Notes under the pieces: generated by a model
Databases searched by the model: none
Told to the model about the DNA's origin: nothing
The model's input: only the letters and a program-made list of their open reading frames with translations
Program-made: the position numbers and the translations under genes
Part shown: positions 8,888 through 18,135 of the stretch, in pieces
Position numbering within the stretch: the stretch's first letter is position 1
Layout: every line of letters starts with the position of its first letter
Assembly (NCBI GenBank): GCA_019637115.1
Contig: JAHBWH010000056.1
Location: 1 to 45,702 of the forward strand
Direction: 5' to 3'
Source of the DNA: Myxococcales bacterium
GTDB lineage: Bacteria; Myxococcota_A; Polyangia; Polyangiales; Houyiibacteriaceae
Length of the DNA: 45,702 nucleotides

Positions 8888-10579
8888 TCAACGCGCCGGC
8901 AACAGGAAGAGGCGCAGCGGCGCGCCGCTCTCCCCTTGGCTCCCCCAGACGAAGAACGTCCCACGCCTGTGCGTGACCACCTCGACGCCGTCGAACCCAG
9001 TGACCAAATGCCCCATCAACGCCATGGCCGCGTCAGCAGGGACCGGCACGGTGGACGTGAAGCGACTGACCCGCGGCCCCGTGCAGCATCCCCACGTCGC
9101 GAGCACGGCTGGGATGTCGCCAGGCCCGTCGCCTTCACGCCAGGTCACCCGCGGATACCGTGTCGGGTGGTTGTCGAGCGAGGCTTCAACCAAGACCTGG
9201 CTTGCGACTGGTCGACCAGGGGCCACTGGTACCGTCAGCGCGACGACGCCGACCGCCGTGTCCCGGTAGACCGCGACGTAGGCGGGCTCGACGCCAGCTT
9301 CCGGGTCGAACCGATGTCGCGCCGCCGTGACGTCCACGTCTCCTGAGGCCATGGCGAGAGGCACGGGCTCGGGGTCCAGCGACGTGGCGCCCTCGAATCG
9401 CCGCAGCATCACCGTCGTCGGATCGATCCCGCGCGGCCACACGACGGCCCAACGCACCGAGGCTGCGGCCGTCGCCGCGATAGGCGGATCGGTGGCGATC
9501 CACTCGGTGGCGACCATCGCGAATCGATCCAGCGCCGACGCTCCCTGCGTCGAGATCGGGACGGGGGCGGCATCCAGGGCAGACCCATCGGCGCGGTACC
9601 GACGCGCCCAGAGGTCGCCCCTCGTGCCTGCGTCCTCGTAGACCACGACGAAGCCCCCTCCGAACGACGCCACTCGGGGTTCCCCAAAGTTCCCGGCCGG
9701 GGTCACGTCAACGGGCGCGCGCAGCGTGCCGTCAGGGCGGACGAGCCGGAACGCGACGCGGTCCAAGGACCCAGGGATCTGGCGTGTGTACGCGACGACC
9801 CACCCCTCCCCGAGCCCTGCCACCGCGGGATAGAGCAGCGCGTCGGTCCCGATGACCAGACGGTCGCCCCGTGGAACACCCGCGGCGTCGAAGCGACGAG
9901 CGTAGACCTCGCCGAAGGTCCCGTGCCGAATCACGAACGCCGCGAGTACGGCGCCCGTCGCGTCCACGCCCACGGATCGAATGGGTCGCCCCATGTCGAC
10001 GCGCGTCACGCTCCCTGGCGCGGCGTCCAGCTCGACGAGCGTCGGCTCGCACGTGCTCGAGCACGCATCTCCATCGTCCAGGTTCCCGTCGTCACACGCT
10101 TCCCGCGGCGGCGCATCCGGGTCCTCCGGGGTTGGGCCTGGCTCCACATAGCCGTCTCCGCAACCGCGACCCACGCACGCCCCTCCGACGCAGACGTGGG
10201 TGGACCCAGCGCCCTCGTCGGCGCAGACCCGACCGTCGGGCGCCGGAGTCCGCACGCATGCGCCCGCGACGCAGATCGCATCGCCACAGCTGGTCGCCTC
10301 GCAGGCGCCGCAGTCCGTTGGCGCGTCGAGCGGCGGTTCGGCGTCGTCGAGCAGCTCTGCGTCGGGCGGCGTCGCAGCGTCCGGGAGTGGTGCAGCGTCC
10401 ATCGCGTCGACCGCAGCATCGACCAACGGTGCAGCATCAACCGCGGCGTCTTCGCCGTCGAGCCCGCGCGACGCGCCGCACGCCAAGAGGGACGTACCAC
10501 TGGACAGCAGCGCGACGCCCAGCGTGAGCGTCGCCACCCTACGCGCCGTCGAGGGCGCCAGCCGAACCCGCCCGGCCAT
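8888..10579 (-). CDS. Cys-rich lipoprotein with DUF4215-like motif and propeller-like body
   Basis: This 563-aa protein has a lipoprotein signal peptide with lipobox LLAC and C34, then a mature Asp/Ala/Pro-rich linker (about 40-95). A Cys-rich segment (about 95-185) includes CDDGNLDDGDACSSTC, the motif of the DUF4215/Myxococcus Cys-rich repeat. The remainder consists of degenerate repeats such as YARRFDAAGVPRG and WVVAYTR, which suggest a beta-propeller-like fold seen in many myxobacterial surface lipoproteins. It starts 3 nt after the TcA-like gene and ends 11 nt before the RHS toxin. It has no obvious Shine-Dalgarno, so it probably depends on translational coupling. The position between the A-like and BC-like subunits suggests an adaptor or surface receptor for the complex, but no sequence motif proves this. 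Confidence 0.85.
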   Translation of the reverse strand: MAGRVRLAPSTARRVATLTLGVALLSSGTSLLACGASRGLDGEDAAVDAAPLVDAAVDAMDAAPLPDAATPPDAELLDDAEPPLDAPTDCGACEATSCGDAICVAGACVRTPAPDGRVCADEGAGSTHVCVGGACVGRGCGDGYVEPGPTPEDPDAPPREACDDGNLDDGDACSSTCEPTLVELDAAPGSVTRVDMGRPIRSVGVDATGAVLAAFVIRHGTFGEVYARRFDAAGVPRGDRLVIGTDALLYPAVAGLGEGWVVAYTRQIPGSLDRVAFRLVRPDGTLRAPVDVTPAGNFGEPRVASFGGGFVVVYEDAGTRGDLWARRYRADGSALDAAPVPISTQGASALDRFAMVATEWIATDPPIAATAAASVRWAVVWPRGIDPTTVMLRRFEGATSLDPEPVPLAMASGDVDVTAARHRFDPEAGVEPAYVAVYRDTAVGVVALTVPVAPGRPVASQVLVEASLDNHPTRYPRVTWREGDGPGDIPAVLATWGCCTGPRVSRFTSTVPVPADAAMALMGHLVTGFDGVEVVTHRRGTFFVWGSQGESGAPLRLFLLPAR

Positions 10580-10582
10580 GGC

Positions 10583-13500
10583 TCAGAGCAGCGTCCAGTA
10601 GCGGTAGTTCAGGACGATCTGCACGTCCTCGAGCCGGTCGAAGCGGACCCCCGGCTCTTGCCAGACGCGGATCCGGTACCGCCCGGTGAGCGGCCGCCCG
10701 CGTAGCTCCCGCCGGAGGAAGGGCTCGATGAGCCCGCGATCGGCGCCGGAGAGCGGGTTGGTCAGGTAGCGCTCGGCCGCGAGGCCGCGTGCCTGCTCGA
10801 TCCGGCCATCGAAGAGCGGCGCCTCGTAGCCGTCGTCACCAGTGTGGTTTCGGACGTGGAAGGGGCCGAGGTGGTGCAGCGAGAACGGGATCGTCCCGTT
10901 GGCGTAGCAGGTCGAGCCCAGCGGCGCGTCGCTGCAGTCGCGCAGCCCCGTGCCGACGAAGTTCAGCCCCAGCGACTCTACGCGGTAGTTGAAGTTGCCA
11001 CGCGCGAACCCGCCGGTGTGAATCATCCGCTGCTGATCGATGTCGGCCTGGGTGATCGTGAACGACGTCTCCCAGTAGCAGCGATTCACCCGCACCGCTG
11101 CCGGGCACGAGGTCTCAGCGACCGGGCAGACGTTGATGCAGTCACCTCTCCAGTTGTCACGGGAACGGAACACATGACCCTCCGTGTCCTCGCAGAGGCT
11201 ATAGCGCTGGTTTGGATCCTGATAGATCCGCGGCGGATGGGACGCGACGTCCATCGCATCGGGCTCCTCGAGCTCTAGGCGTTCAAGCAGGAAGCCGCCG
11301 AGTTCAACGGCCTGCGCGGGCACGTCCGAGCTCGTGTTCAGGCGAGGGACGATGCGAAGACGAACGCGGAAGGGCTCGTCGACCGCTGGAGTAGCGAAGA
11401 ACGCCCAGTACCGCGCCCAGCCGTCGGACAGCGCGTGACTAGCGACTGTGCCCTGGAGCGGCACGCCGTCGTCATCAACAACCTCGACCGCATCCTCCGG
11501 CGCCGGGCCCCAGCAGCTTGCGGGCGCCATCATCTCTTCGCAGCCTCCGGCGACCCGCCCGTACCACGAGACCTGGTAGACCGACGCTCCTCCCAACTCG
11601 ACCGCCTGAGCGAGGCGAGTGCTCGCGCGCGCCGAGCACTCTCCCTCGTCGACGCCGCTGGGATCGGACGTCGACGCAGGGACCCGGTCATCCGGCGGGC
11701 CGAAGCCAATCCGCCAGACCAGCGGGTTGCTCGGCCTCGGCCACGCGTCAGCAAGCGGGTTCTCCGCCAGCGGCAAGATGCCCACGCAGTTGACGACGGA
11801 GTCCTCCTCCGTCACCAGCGGGTCCTCGACCGCAGGACAGTTCTCAAGCACCCACGGTGGCGACTCCTCCTCGTCTGCGACAGCAAGTTGCATCGCGGTC
11901 CCATCGGCGAGCAGATTTCGCGGCGTCCTGGGGTAGCAGTCGTCCTCACTACGGACGTTGAGGATCTCGTCGCGCAGCGAGACCACCGAGGTATCGGTCC
12001 CGTCGCTGAACGGCCGCTCGACCCGGTAGCTCTCGACGAAGGCCTCTAGCTTGCGGACATAATCGCCAATGAAAGCGTCGCTGAAGTTCTCATACTCCGG
12101 CAGCGCGGTGTCGCGGATCCTGCGGTAGTCGATGCCGGTCGAGGAGCAGACCGCCCGCGCCCAGCTCCGTGGGTGCTCCACCAGCAGTGGGTGATCGCCA
12201 GCGCTCTCATAGTCCTCAAGCCGGAAGCCGAGTCGCTGCTCGATCGCCAGCCGCGCCAGCGACGCCATCCGCACGGCGTAGGTGCGCGCCCGTTCGTAGC
12301 GGGCCTCCAGCGTGTTCATCCGCCGACGCATCACCGTCGAGACCCGGTTGACCCGGCCTTGCGCGTCCGAATCCGCGAACACCGCGTCGGAGACGGCCCG
12401 TTGGGCCCGACGCCGGATGCCGTCGAGCTCGGCGAGCCCGCCGTTAATGGTCTCTTGGGTGCGAATGAGGCGATCGATCGCCAATTCTATCCGCTCTTGC
12501 GCCGCGTTGAATTGTTCCATAAATGCGGAGAATGAGGAATCTCGCCTCGTGTCGCCAATCTCGTCAGTCAGCGCGTTGACTCTCACCGCAATAGCAATTT
12601 GCACAACGGAGTTGGCACACGTGATAGCTGCAGATATCGCGCCTCGTACGCCACTCGCACTCACAGCGCTCGACGAGCACGAGGCGATCTGAGAAGATAT
12701 CGTCGACATGAGATTCAGATTGTTGATTCGCTCCTCTAGCCCAAGAATCTTGATTTGGTTCTCCATCTGCCTAATTGACTGTGCAAATTGTCGCAGCTCA
12801 AAGGCGACCGATCTGCGAATAGCTGGAAGCTCCTGCATTGCATCGCGAACGCGCGTCACAGTCACACCAAGCCGTCCACCAACAGACGGATACGAGCCGA
12901 CTCCTCCTGGATTCTTCAATGCATTGACAACGACATCTGGAACGTCCGCGAACACCATTCTTTCGCCAGTGTGCTCGAGGACATTGGCTGCACACCCCAT
13001 GTACGTGCTCAGCCGCGAGAGGTCGTCGACGCTGTTGATCTCTGGAGGTGCGCCACAGCTCGCGGCGACACCCGCGCCCGCGTCCACACCGGCTTCGCAT
13101 AACAACTCCATGCCGTCTCTCATTGCGCCAGTGCTCAGCCCTCCGATGTCTATTTGCATTCTAAGGTTCACATCTTTGTCACTATTGCTGTTGTGGAGAC
13201 GAGCGTAGTACTCCCCAATCAGCCTCCTATCCCACTGGCCGCTGGTTCTATCATGAAACCACTTAATGAACGGCTCATCCTCCATGTTGATTGACTGAGC
13301 TATCAGAGGAATATAAACGCTTCTAATCCTACCTTCGTTAGGAAAACGCTCGCCGCCGTATCCCGGTGCACGATAGTCTCTCTCGGGGAGCAGCGGTCGG
13401 CCGTGAAACCCGGACATAAACACATTTGCTGCGCTCCTCGACACCTCAGATGAATCCACGTTGTACCCAAAGAACATCGAAGAGTTGGGGACGAAGTTTC

Positions 13501-16500
13501 TCGCTGAGCTATTAGACAGCCATATGCGAGGCGATAGCGACTCGCGCCGCCATGTCGTCCCTGCGACATGCTTCGCATCGTCTGGCTTGCACATTCCGTA
13601 GGACACGGGCGAGCCGTCGTCCGTAACGAAGTCCCGCGACGGGCAGTCCGTTATCCACATCGATGCGAACGCATGTGGCATCACGATGTTTCTGAGATTC
13701 GCACCTGTGACGATCCGTGATGCAACGACGGCCCGCCCGAGACGCGCCGCGAACGAAGCGCGAAGCGACTCATTGGAACAGTCGAACGATGGTTGGCAGA
13801 ACAGTCCTCGTGCACCGGATGAGCCGTTGTCTTCCGAACAAGGTGCGCCAGGTGGCGTGGATGGCTCCCCCATCGGGCCGTTGCACGGCCACGTCCCTAG
13901 GTTCGTTCGCGACAGGAATCCCGTGTCGACCAGCCATCCCGTCCCCCCCCGGGTCAGCCGAGCGTGGGTCCCTGGCCTCGCCTCGAACCCAATGTTCTCC
14001 GCTCGCAGTCGTGCGTACTCCGGAGCAAAGACGTCCGACCAGCGGCTGTCATTGACGCGAGCGCGCGCGCTCCCAGAGTTCTCCCCCGTGTTTGGGCTTC
14101 GAATGATTCTGAGCGACCGGCACAGCTCGCGAGGGTTGAACAAGTTCCCACCGCCGCCTCCTGCGCCTGGGTCCGACTGGAAGAGCTCGAGCGGCTCGGC
14201 GGGAATCACCTCGTACCCTGCGTCCAGACCAGACACGCCGCCACAACCACCAACGGTCGTTTGCCCCGGTACGGCGTTGTAGTCGTCGAGGAAGAACGGG
14301 CACCTCCAGTCCTCCGAAGGCGCGGCCTCAGGGTTGCAGAGGTCGTTCGGGTTCGTCTCGCTCCGCCAGACGCAGACCTGCCGCGTGCCGAGCGACACGA
14401 GCTGGGTTCCGTCCGGATCAAGGCAAGCGCGCAGGCGACCGGTGTTCTCGTCGTCGGCCTCCGATGAGGTCGAGAGCAGGTCTCGGACGGGGTCGACGGT
14501 GCAGACGCCGAAGTTGCAGACGAAGGGATGGGTGCATGGACAGGGACCGCCGTAGTCGGCGCCGCGCTCGACCGAGAGCCAGTCGAGATCGACTGCGGTA
14601 CCACACTCGTCCTCGAGCGCGTCCATCGCCGCCTCGGCGCGCATGTCGGCCGAGAGGCCGACCTCGAGCACCTGGCGCCCGAGCTCGTCGGCCTCGTCGG
14701 CAGCACGGCGGGCCAGGTGGAGGTACGTCCGCCAGCTCGACTCGACCGGATCGAAGTCCTCGGATAGCTCGTTCTCCAGTGGTACCCGCTGGGTGTTGGC
14801 ATCGATGCCGGCGCAGTCGTTCACCGGACCCGGCCGCGTCGGGTCTCGCCGCGCGACCCGGTCGCCGCGAGCCGAGATCCAGGGCCCGGACGAGACGGGG
14901 GTCGCCAACTCTGGGATGGGGCCGCCGTCGGGGAGGAGGGTGACGCTCCCGACTGCTGTGGTGTTCCCGGCCACGAAGCCTCGACTCGGGTCGTTGGCGG
15001 TCACCACGTGGACCGTGGTCGGCGGGTCGCTTGAGCTCGGCGGGTTCTGGACCACGACCTCGGACGCGGACGCGAACCCGTACTCCGGTGAGACGGTCGG
15101 TGCGGTCGGGGTTTCGCCGACCACGTAGTTCGAGAGGTCGCAAGTCTGACCCTCAACCACCCCGGTCAACGCGCAGCGGATACCGGAGCCACCCGCGACG
15201 AGCAGCAGGTCTGCCGGCGCGACGCCGAGCACCCGGATTGTCACGGAGTTCATGTTGCCCTGGTCGACCTCGATTCGTGCTGGGCGGTCGTCGGCCTCTC
15301 GCAGCAGGCCCGCAAAGGACTCGCGGATCTCGGACGGAAGGTCGTCCTGCCATCCCTGCATGAGCTGGATCGCGCCCGAAATCGCGAAGTCCATCGCGGC
15401 CGCAACACTTCGGTAGGCGTAGCTCGTCGGGAGCTGACTATTGCTGAAGCTCGTCTCGTAGTAGCGGTCCTCGTCGACCTCGGGCGAGAAGAGCGCCCGG
15501 GCCGGCCAAGGGTCGCCGGGGATCTCGGTCGCGGGTGTTGCGGTCGCGGCATAGCGAGCGAAGGTGTCGTCGATTCCCGGCGCCACTGGGATGGTCACGT
15601 TCGGGTCACGCTCGAAGAGCACGAGCTCCTGCCGGAGGAGCCGCCGCGCCGACTCGAACTCGGCCCGCGAGAGGCCGAGGAAATCGTAGACGTCGCCCAC
15701 CACGCTTGGGAGCTCGATGCCGTAGTGGGCACCGAGCCGCACAGCAAGCGATCCTTCGGCGGGGACCGAGAGGCCAGCGACCAGATCGTCGGTCGAGAGA
15801 TCGTCGTCGAGCACATCGGCGGGCGCGATCGCGGCGAACCTGAAGAACTCCACCGCCTTGCGGACGTTGGGCGTGGTAGGTCCTTCGAGTCCTACCACTG
15901 GCGCGAAGCCCTCGGAGCGAAGGGCTCGATCTGGAAGCCCCTCGAGCGTCGAGTACTGGATCGGAGGCACCCCGTACAAGAGCTCGATCGCGTGACCCCG
16001 CGAGAGTACAGGCGCGTGGTAGGCGCGGCGCGCGCCTCGGGCAGTCGAGCCTTCACGGGCGGCGTCGGCGTCGGACACCGCCAAGTTGGCGTCGAGTGCA
16101 CGGTCGGTCGCCTCGCGTAGTAGCCGATATGACTCCTGCAGCGCCGCCCCGATTACCTCGCCGTCGCTCAGCTCGCTGCCAGAGGCGAACGGCTCGTCGA
16201 GGTCGTCGAACAGGCAGGTCGCGTCCGCCTCGCGACTGGTGGCGGCGCGCAAGGTGTCGACCGACAGGGCGATGGTTCGTTGCGCCATCTCGATCGCAAG
16301 CTCGCTCAACGCCGCCTTCGCCGGCTGGCTCTGCGGCGGCACATAGGCCCACTCGACCCTGAGATCGGTGCCGAGGTTCTGCACCGTCTCCAAGAACAGG
16401 TGCGTCATGCAGAGCTGGAGCTGCGCGATGCAGGCCGCCTGGTGGCAGTCGCTGGGCTGGTGGTTCTGCCACACGTCGGCCCCCTCGCCGACGTTCTCGG

Positions 16501-16777
16501 GGAAGCCGCACGCGACGTCGAGTGGCACCTCACCCTCGTTCAAGCGACGCGCGCATTCGAACTGCGTCATCCACAAAAAGTCGTGCGGCGCCTTCGTGAA
16601 CGATTGCGACTTGTCGCCGCTGAGGATCGTGATGTTCATTCGTCGGCGCAGCTCACCCCAGGTGTCGGAGTCGTCAGCGCGCTCTTCGACGCCGTAGTCG
16701 ACTGTTTGGTCGGAGCAGGCGAAGGCGAGGGCTACGAGGAAGAAGCGGGTGAGGGACCAGGTTCTCGGCGCTGACAT
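10583..16777 (-). CDS. Giant lipoprotein with TcA-like C-terminal helical/TcB-binding region
   Basis: This 2064-aa protein has a lipoprotein signal (lipobox AFAC, C21). AAAGGAG lies 8 nt before the ATG. The N-terminal half has few recognisable motifs apart from a Cys cluster near residues 750-780. From about 1300 to 1610 it is strongly helical: heptad-like segments (near 1330-1355) flank a hydrophobic Ala/Val/Ile-rich stretch (about 1360-1402), followed by further long helices with an RLAIEQRLGFRLED segment near 1510 and FIGDYVRKLEAFVESYR near 1570. Order and pattern recall the pore-forming and TcB-binding region of Tc A subunits. The last 170 residues form a beta-rich domain ending DVQIVLNYRYW, which resembles the TcA end (L-x-D-I-x-L-x-x-RY). 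The SpvB/RHS partner encoded downstream supports a TcA-like translocon role. Overall similarity is distant and was judged by eye. Confidence 0.8.
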   Translation of the reverse strand: MSAPRTWSLTRFFLVALAFACSDQTVDYGVEERADDSDTWGELRRRMNITILSGDKSQSFTKAPHDFLWMTQFECARRLNEGEVPLDVACGFPENVGEGADVWQNHQPSDCHQAACIAQLQLCMTHLFLETVQNLGTDLRVEWAYVPPQSQPAKAALSELAIEMAQRTIALSVDTLRAATSREADATCLFDDLDEPFASGSELSDGEVIGAALQESYRLLREATDRALDANLAVSDADAAREGSTARGARRAYHAPVLSRGHAIELLYGVPPIQYSTLEGLPDRALRSEGFAPVVGLEGPTTPNVRKAVEFFRFAAIAPADVLDDDLSTDDLVAGLSVPAEGSLAVRLGAHYGIELPSVVGDVYDFLGLSRAEFESARRLLRQELVLFERDPNVTIPVAPGIDDTFARYAATATPATEIPGDPWPARALFSPEVDEDRYYETSFSNSQLPTSYAYRSVAAAMDFAISGAIQLMQGWQDDLPSEIRESFAGLLREADDRPARIEVDQGNMNSVTIRVLGVAPADLLLVAGGSGIRCALTGVVEGQTCDLSNYVVGETPTAPTVSPEYGFASASEVVVQNPPSSSDPPTTVHVVTANDPSRGFVAGNTTAVGSVTLLPDGGPIPELATPVSSGPWISARGDRVARRDPTRPGPVNDCAGIDANTQRVPLENELSEDFDPVESSWRTYLHLARRAADEADELGRQVLEVGLSADMRAEAAMDALEDECGTAVDLDWLSVERGADYGGPCPCTHPFVCNFGVCTVDPVRDLLSTSSEADDENTGRLRACLDPDGTQLVSLGTRQVCVWRSETNPNDLCNPEAAPSEDWRCPFFLDDYNAVPGQTTVGGCGGVSGLDAGYEVIPAEPLELFQSDPGAGGGGGNLFNPRELCRSLRIIRSPNTGENSGSARARVNDSRWSDVFAPEYARLRAENIGFEARPGTHARLTRGGTGWLVDTGFLSRTNLGTWPCNGPMGEPSTPPGAPCSEDNGSSGARGLFCQPSFDCSNESLRASFAARLGRAVVASRIVTGANLRNIVMPHAFASMWITDCPSRDFVTDDGSPVSYGMCKPDDAKHVAGTTWRRESLSPRIWLSNSSARNFVPNSSMFFGYNVDSSEVSRSAANVFMSGFHGRPLLPERDYRAPGYGGERFPNEGRIRSVYIPLIAQSINMEDEPFIKWFHDRTSGQWDRRLIGEYYARLHNSNSDKDVNLRMQIDIGGLSTGAMRDGMELLCEAGVDAGAGVAASCGAPPEINSVDDLSRLSTYMGCAANVLEHTGERMVFADVPDVVVNALKNPGGVGSYPSVGGRLGVTVTRVRDAMQELPAIRRSVAFELRQFAQSIRQMENQIKILGLEERINNLNLMSTISSQIASCSSSAVSASGVRGAISAAITCANSVVQIAIAVRVNALTDEIGDTRRDSSFSAFMEQFNAAQERIELAIDRLIRTQETINGGLAELDGIRRRAQRAVSDAVFADSDAQGRVNRVSTVMRRRMNTLEARYERARTYAVRMASLARLAIEQRLGFRLEDYESAGDHPLLVEHPRSWARAVCSSTGIDYRRIRDTALPEYENFSDAFIGDYVRKLEAFVESYRVERPFSDGTDTSVVSLRDEILNVRSEDDCYPRTPRNLLADGTAMQLAVADEEESPPWVLENCPAVEDPLVTEEDSVVNCVGILPLAENPLADAWPRPSNPLVWRIGFGPPDDRVPASTSDPSGVDEGECSARASTRLAQAVELGGASVYQVSWYGRVAGGCEEMMAPASCWGPAPEDAVEVVDDDGVPLQGTVASHALSDGWARYWAFFATPAVDEPFRVRLRIVPRLNTSSDVPAQAVELGGFLLERLELEEPDAMDVASHPPRIYQDPNQRYSLCEDTEGHVFRSRDNWRGDCINVCPVAETSCPAAVRVNRCYWETSFTITQADIDQQRMIHTGGFARGNFNYRVESLGLNFVGTGLRDCSDAPLGSTCYANGTIPFSLHHLGPFHVRNHTGDDGYEAPLFDGRIEQARGLAAERYLTNPLSGADRGLIEPFLRRELRGRPLTGRYRIRVWQEPGVRFDRLEDVQIVLNYRYWTLL

Positions 16778-16780
16778 GGC

Positions 16781-17983
16781 TCAGCTCCTTTGGCTTCGGG
16801 GACGCAAGCGAACGACGAGGAAAGCAATACCGACGAAGATGGCGATTGGTGTTCGGCGCGCGGGGCCGGGTGCCGCTGCGCAACCGCCGCTCGGCGCCGG
16901 CGGGACGCAGAGGCCGCGGCCCTCGACTTCGGCGCAGAGGTCCGGCGCCGGGCAGCCGGTGCGGCAGGGCCGCGAACAACGGCCGACGCCGTCGACCGTC
17001 AGGCAGAGGCCCGAGGCGCAGTCGCGACCGAAGCGGCACGGGCCTGCGTAGGGTGCTGCATCCGGCACGCACAGATCCGCCTCGCAGTGCCATCCGGCTG
17101 GGCAGGCGGCGCGAGCGCAGGAGGGCGCGCAGGTGCCCTCGTCGCTGCAGACGTGCTCATGGTGGCAGTCGCGCCTGGTCGCGCACAGGTCCCCGGCCTC
17201 CGCGCCCTCGGTGCACTCGCCGGACGGGCAGGCGCCTCGACTGGTGCAGCGACCGGCGCTGCAGCTCAGGCCAGCGCCGCAGTCGGCCGAGGTGGCGCAG
17301 TAGCCCTCGGCGGCCGGGTAGAGGAAGCACAGCCCGGCGACGTCATCATCTCCGAGCGCGCGTTGGGACTCACCAAGGTAGTCCGGGTAGAGCGCGGAGG
17401 CCTGGTCGCTCGCGTCGCAGTGACGGACGCCGAACGCACCCATCTGCTCGCAGGGGTGCTCCAGCCCGAGCACATGCCCGATTTCGTGGGAAACCACGGC
17501 CTGGACATCACGCCCCTCGACGCCCCGATCGCCGAACGACCAGCGGAAGTGCTCGGCATTGAGGTAGATGTCCGCTTCGACGAGGCGAACGCCGTCGCTG
17601 CTCGTGAGGTAGCGGACGTCGGTGGTCGCCGCGGCCGACGGTGGTCCGAACGCAGCCCAACCGGATGACACGAACGCGACTGAGTTGACGCCGTCGCCCG
17701 GACCGGGCGCGCCGGATTCCGCGTCACCGACCATCACTTGGACGTTGGCGCACGTCACGCCATTCCAGGCCGCAGCGGCGCCGACCAGCGCGCGCTGCAG
17801 CGCGTGTCTGTCGAGGTCGGACTCCGCAAGCGTGCCGGAGGCTAGCCGTACGACGATCGGCTCGTGCCAACGAGCGTGCGGATCGCCGAGCGCCTCGCCC
17901 GACGTGCGGTACGCCTGCGCCGGGCTCATGCCCACCAGCGCCACGACGACCCAAGCTGCCCCACACACGCCCCAGCGAGCCAT
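16781..17983 (-). CDS. Secreted metzincin (matrixin-type) protease with MYXO-CTERM-like anchor
   Basis: This 400-aa protein begins at ATG 17983, where a clean signal peptide starts (MARWGVCGAAWVVVALVGM, cleavage near AQA-YRT). An upstream ATG at 18046 would add 21 residues and bury the signal. The catalytic domain (about 25-230) has HEIGHVLGLEH, with zinc ligands H166, H170 and H176 and catalytic E167, the M10-type metzincin signature. Cys-rich modules of the CxxGxxC type fill about 230-370. The end has GGCAAAP, a hydrophobic stretch and an Arg-rich tail, matching the MYXO-CTERM sorting-signal layout. It is the first gene of the operon, 3 nt before the TcA-like gene, so it may process one of the large proteins during surface assembly. 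That role is inferred from position only. Confidence 0.85.
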   Translation of the reverse strand: MARWGVCGAAWVVVALVGMSPAQAYRTSGEALGDPHARWHEPIVVRLASGTLAESDLDRHALQRALVGAAAAWNGVTCANVQVMVGDAESGAPGPGDGVNSVAFVSSGWAAFGPPSAAATTDVRYLTSSDGVRLVEADIYLNAEHFRWSFGDRGVEGRDVQAVVSHEIGHVLGLEHPCEQMGAFGVRHCDASDQASALYPDYLGESQRALGDDDVAGLCFLYPAAEGYCATSADCGAGLSCSAGRCTSRGACPSGECTEGAEAGDLCATRRDCHHEHVCSDEGTCAPSCARAACPAGWHCEADLCVPDAAPYAGPCRFGRDCASGLCLTVDGVGRCSRPCRTGCPAPDLCAEVEGRGLCVPPAPSGGCAAAPGPARRTPIAIFVGIAFLVVRLRPRSQRS

Positions 17984-18066
17984 GTCCCGAGGCTGCCAGG
18001 AGCGGCCGTCCTTCGCTGCGTACTTGACCGCCAATCGACATCGCAACCTGCGACCGTCGATCCTCC

Positions 18067-18093
18067 ATCATATGGGCGTCATTTCGAGGTCAG
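18067..18093 (-). promoter_or_regulatory. Candidate promoter of the toxin operon
   Basis: On the minus strand CTGACC (18093-18088) is followed after a short 15-nt spacer by TATGAT (18072-18067), a good -10 match. Transcription would start near 18060, giving a leader of about 75 nt to ATG 17983. The spacer is shorter than usual, so confidence is low. Confidence 0.3.
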
Positions 18094-18110
18094 TCGACAG
18101 ATCTTCCCGA

Positions 18111-18135
18111 GTTCGACCGAGAAATCCGGTCGAAC
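18111..18135. promoter_or_regulatory. Perfect 9-7-9 palindrome, candidate operator
   Basis: GTTCGACCG at 18111-18119 and its exact reverse complement CGGTCGAAC at 18127-18135 are separated by 7 nt. It lies about 18 nt upstream of the candidate -35 of the operon, a good place for a dimeric regulator to bind. Confidence 0.5.
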
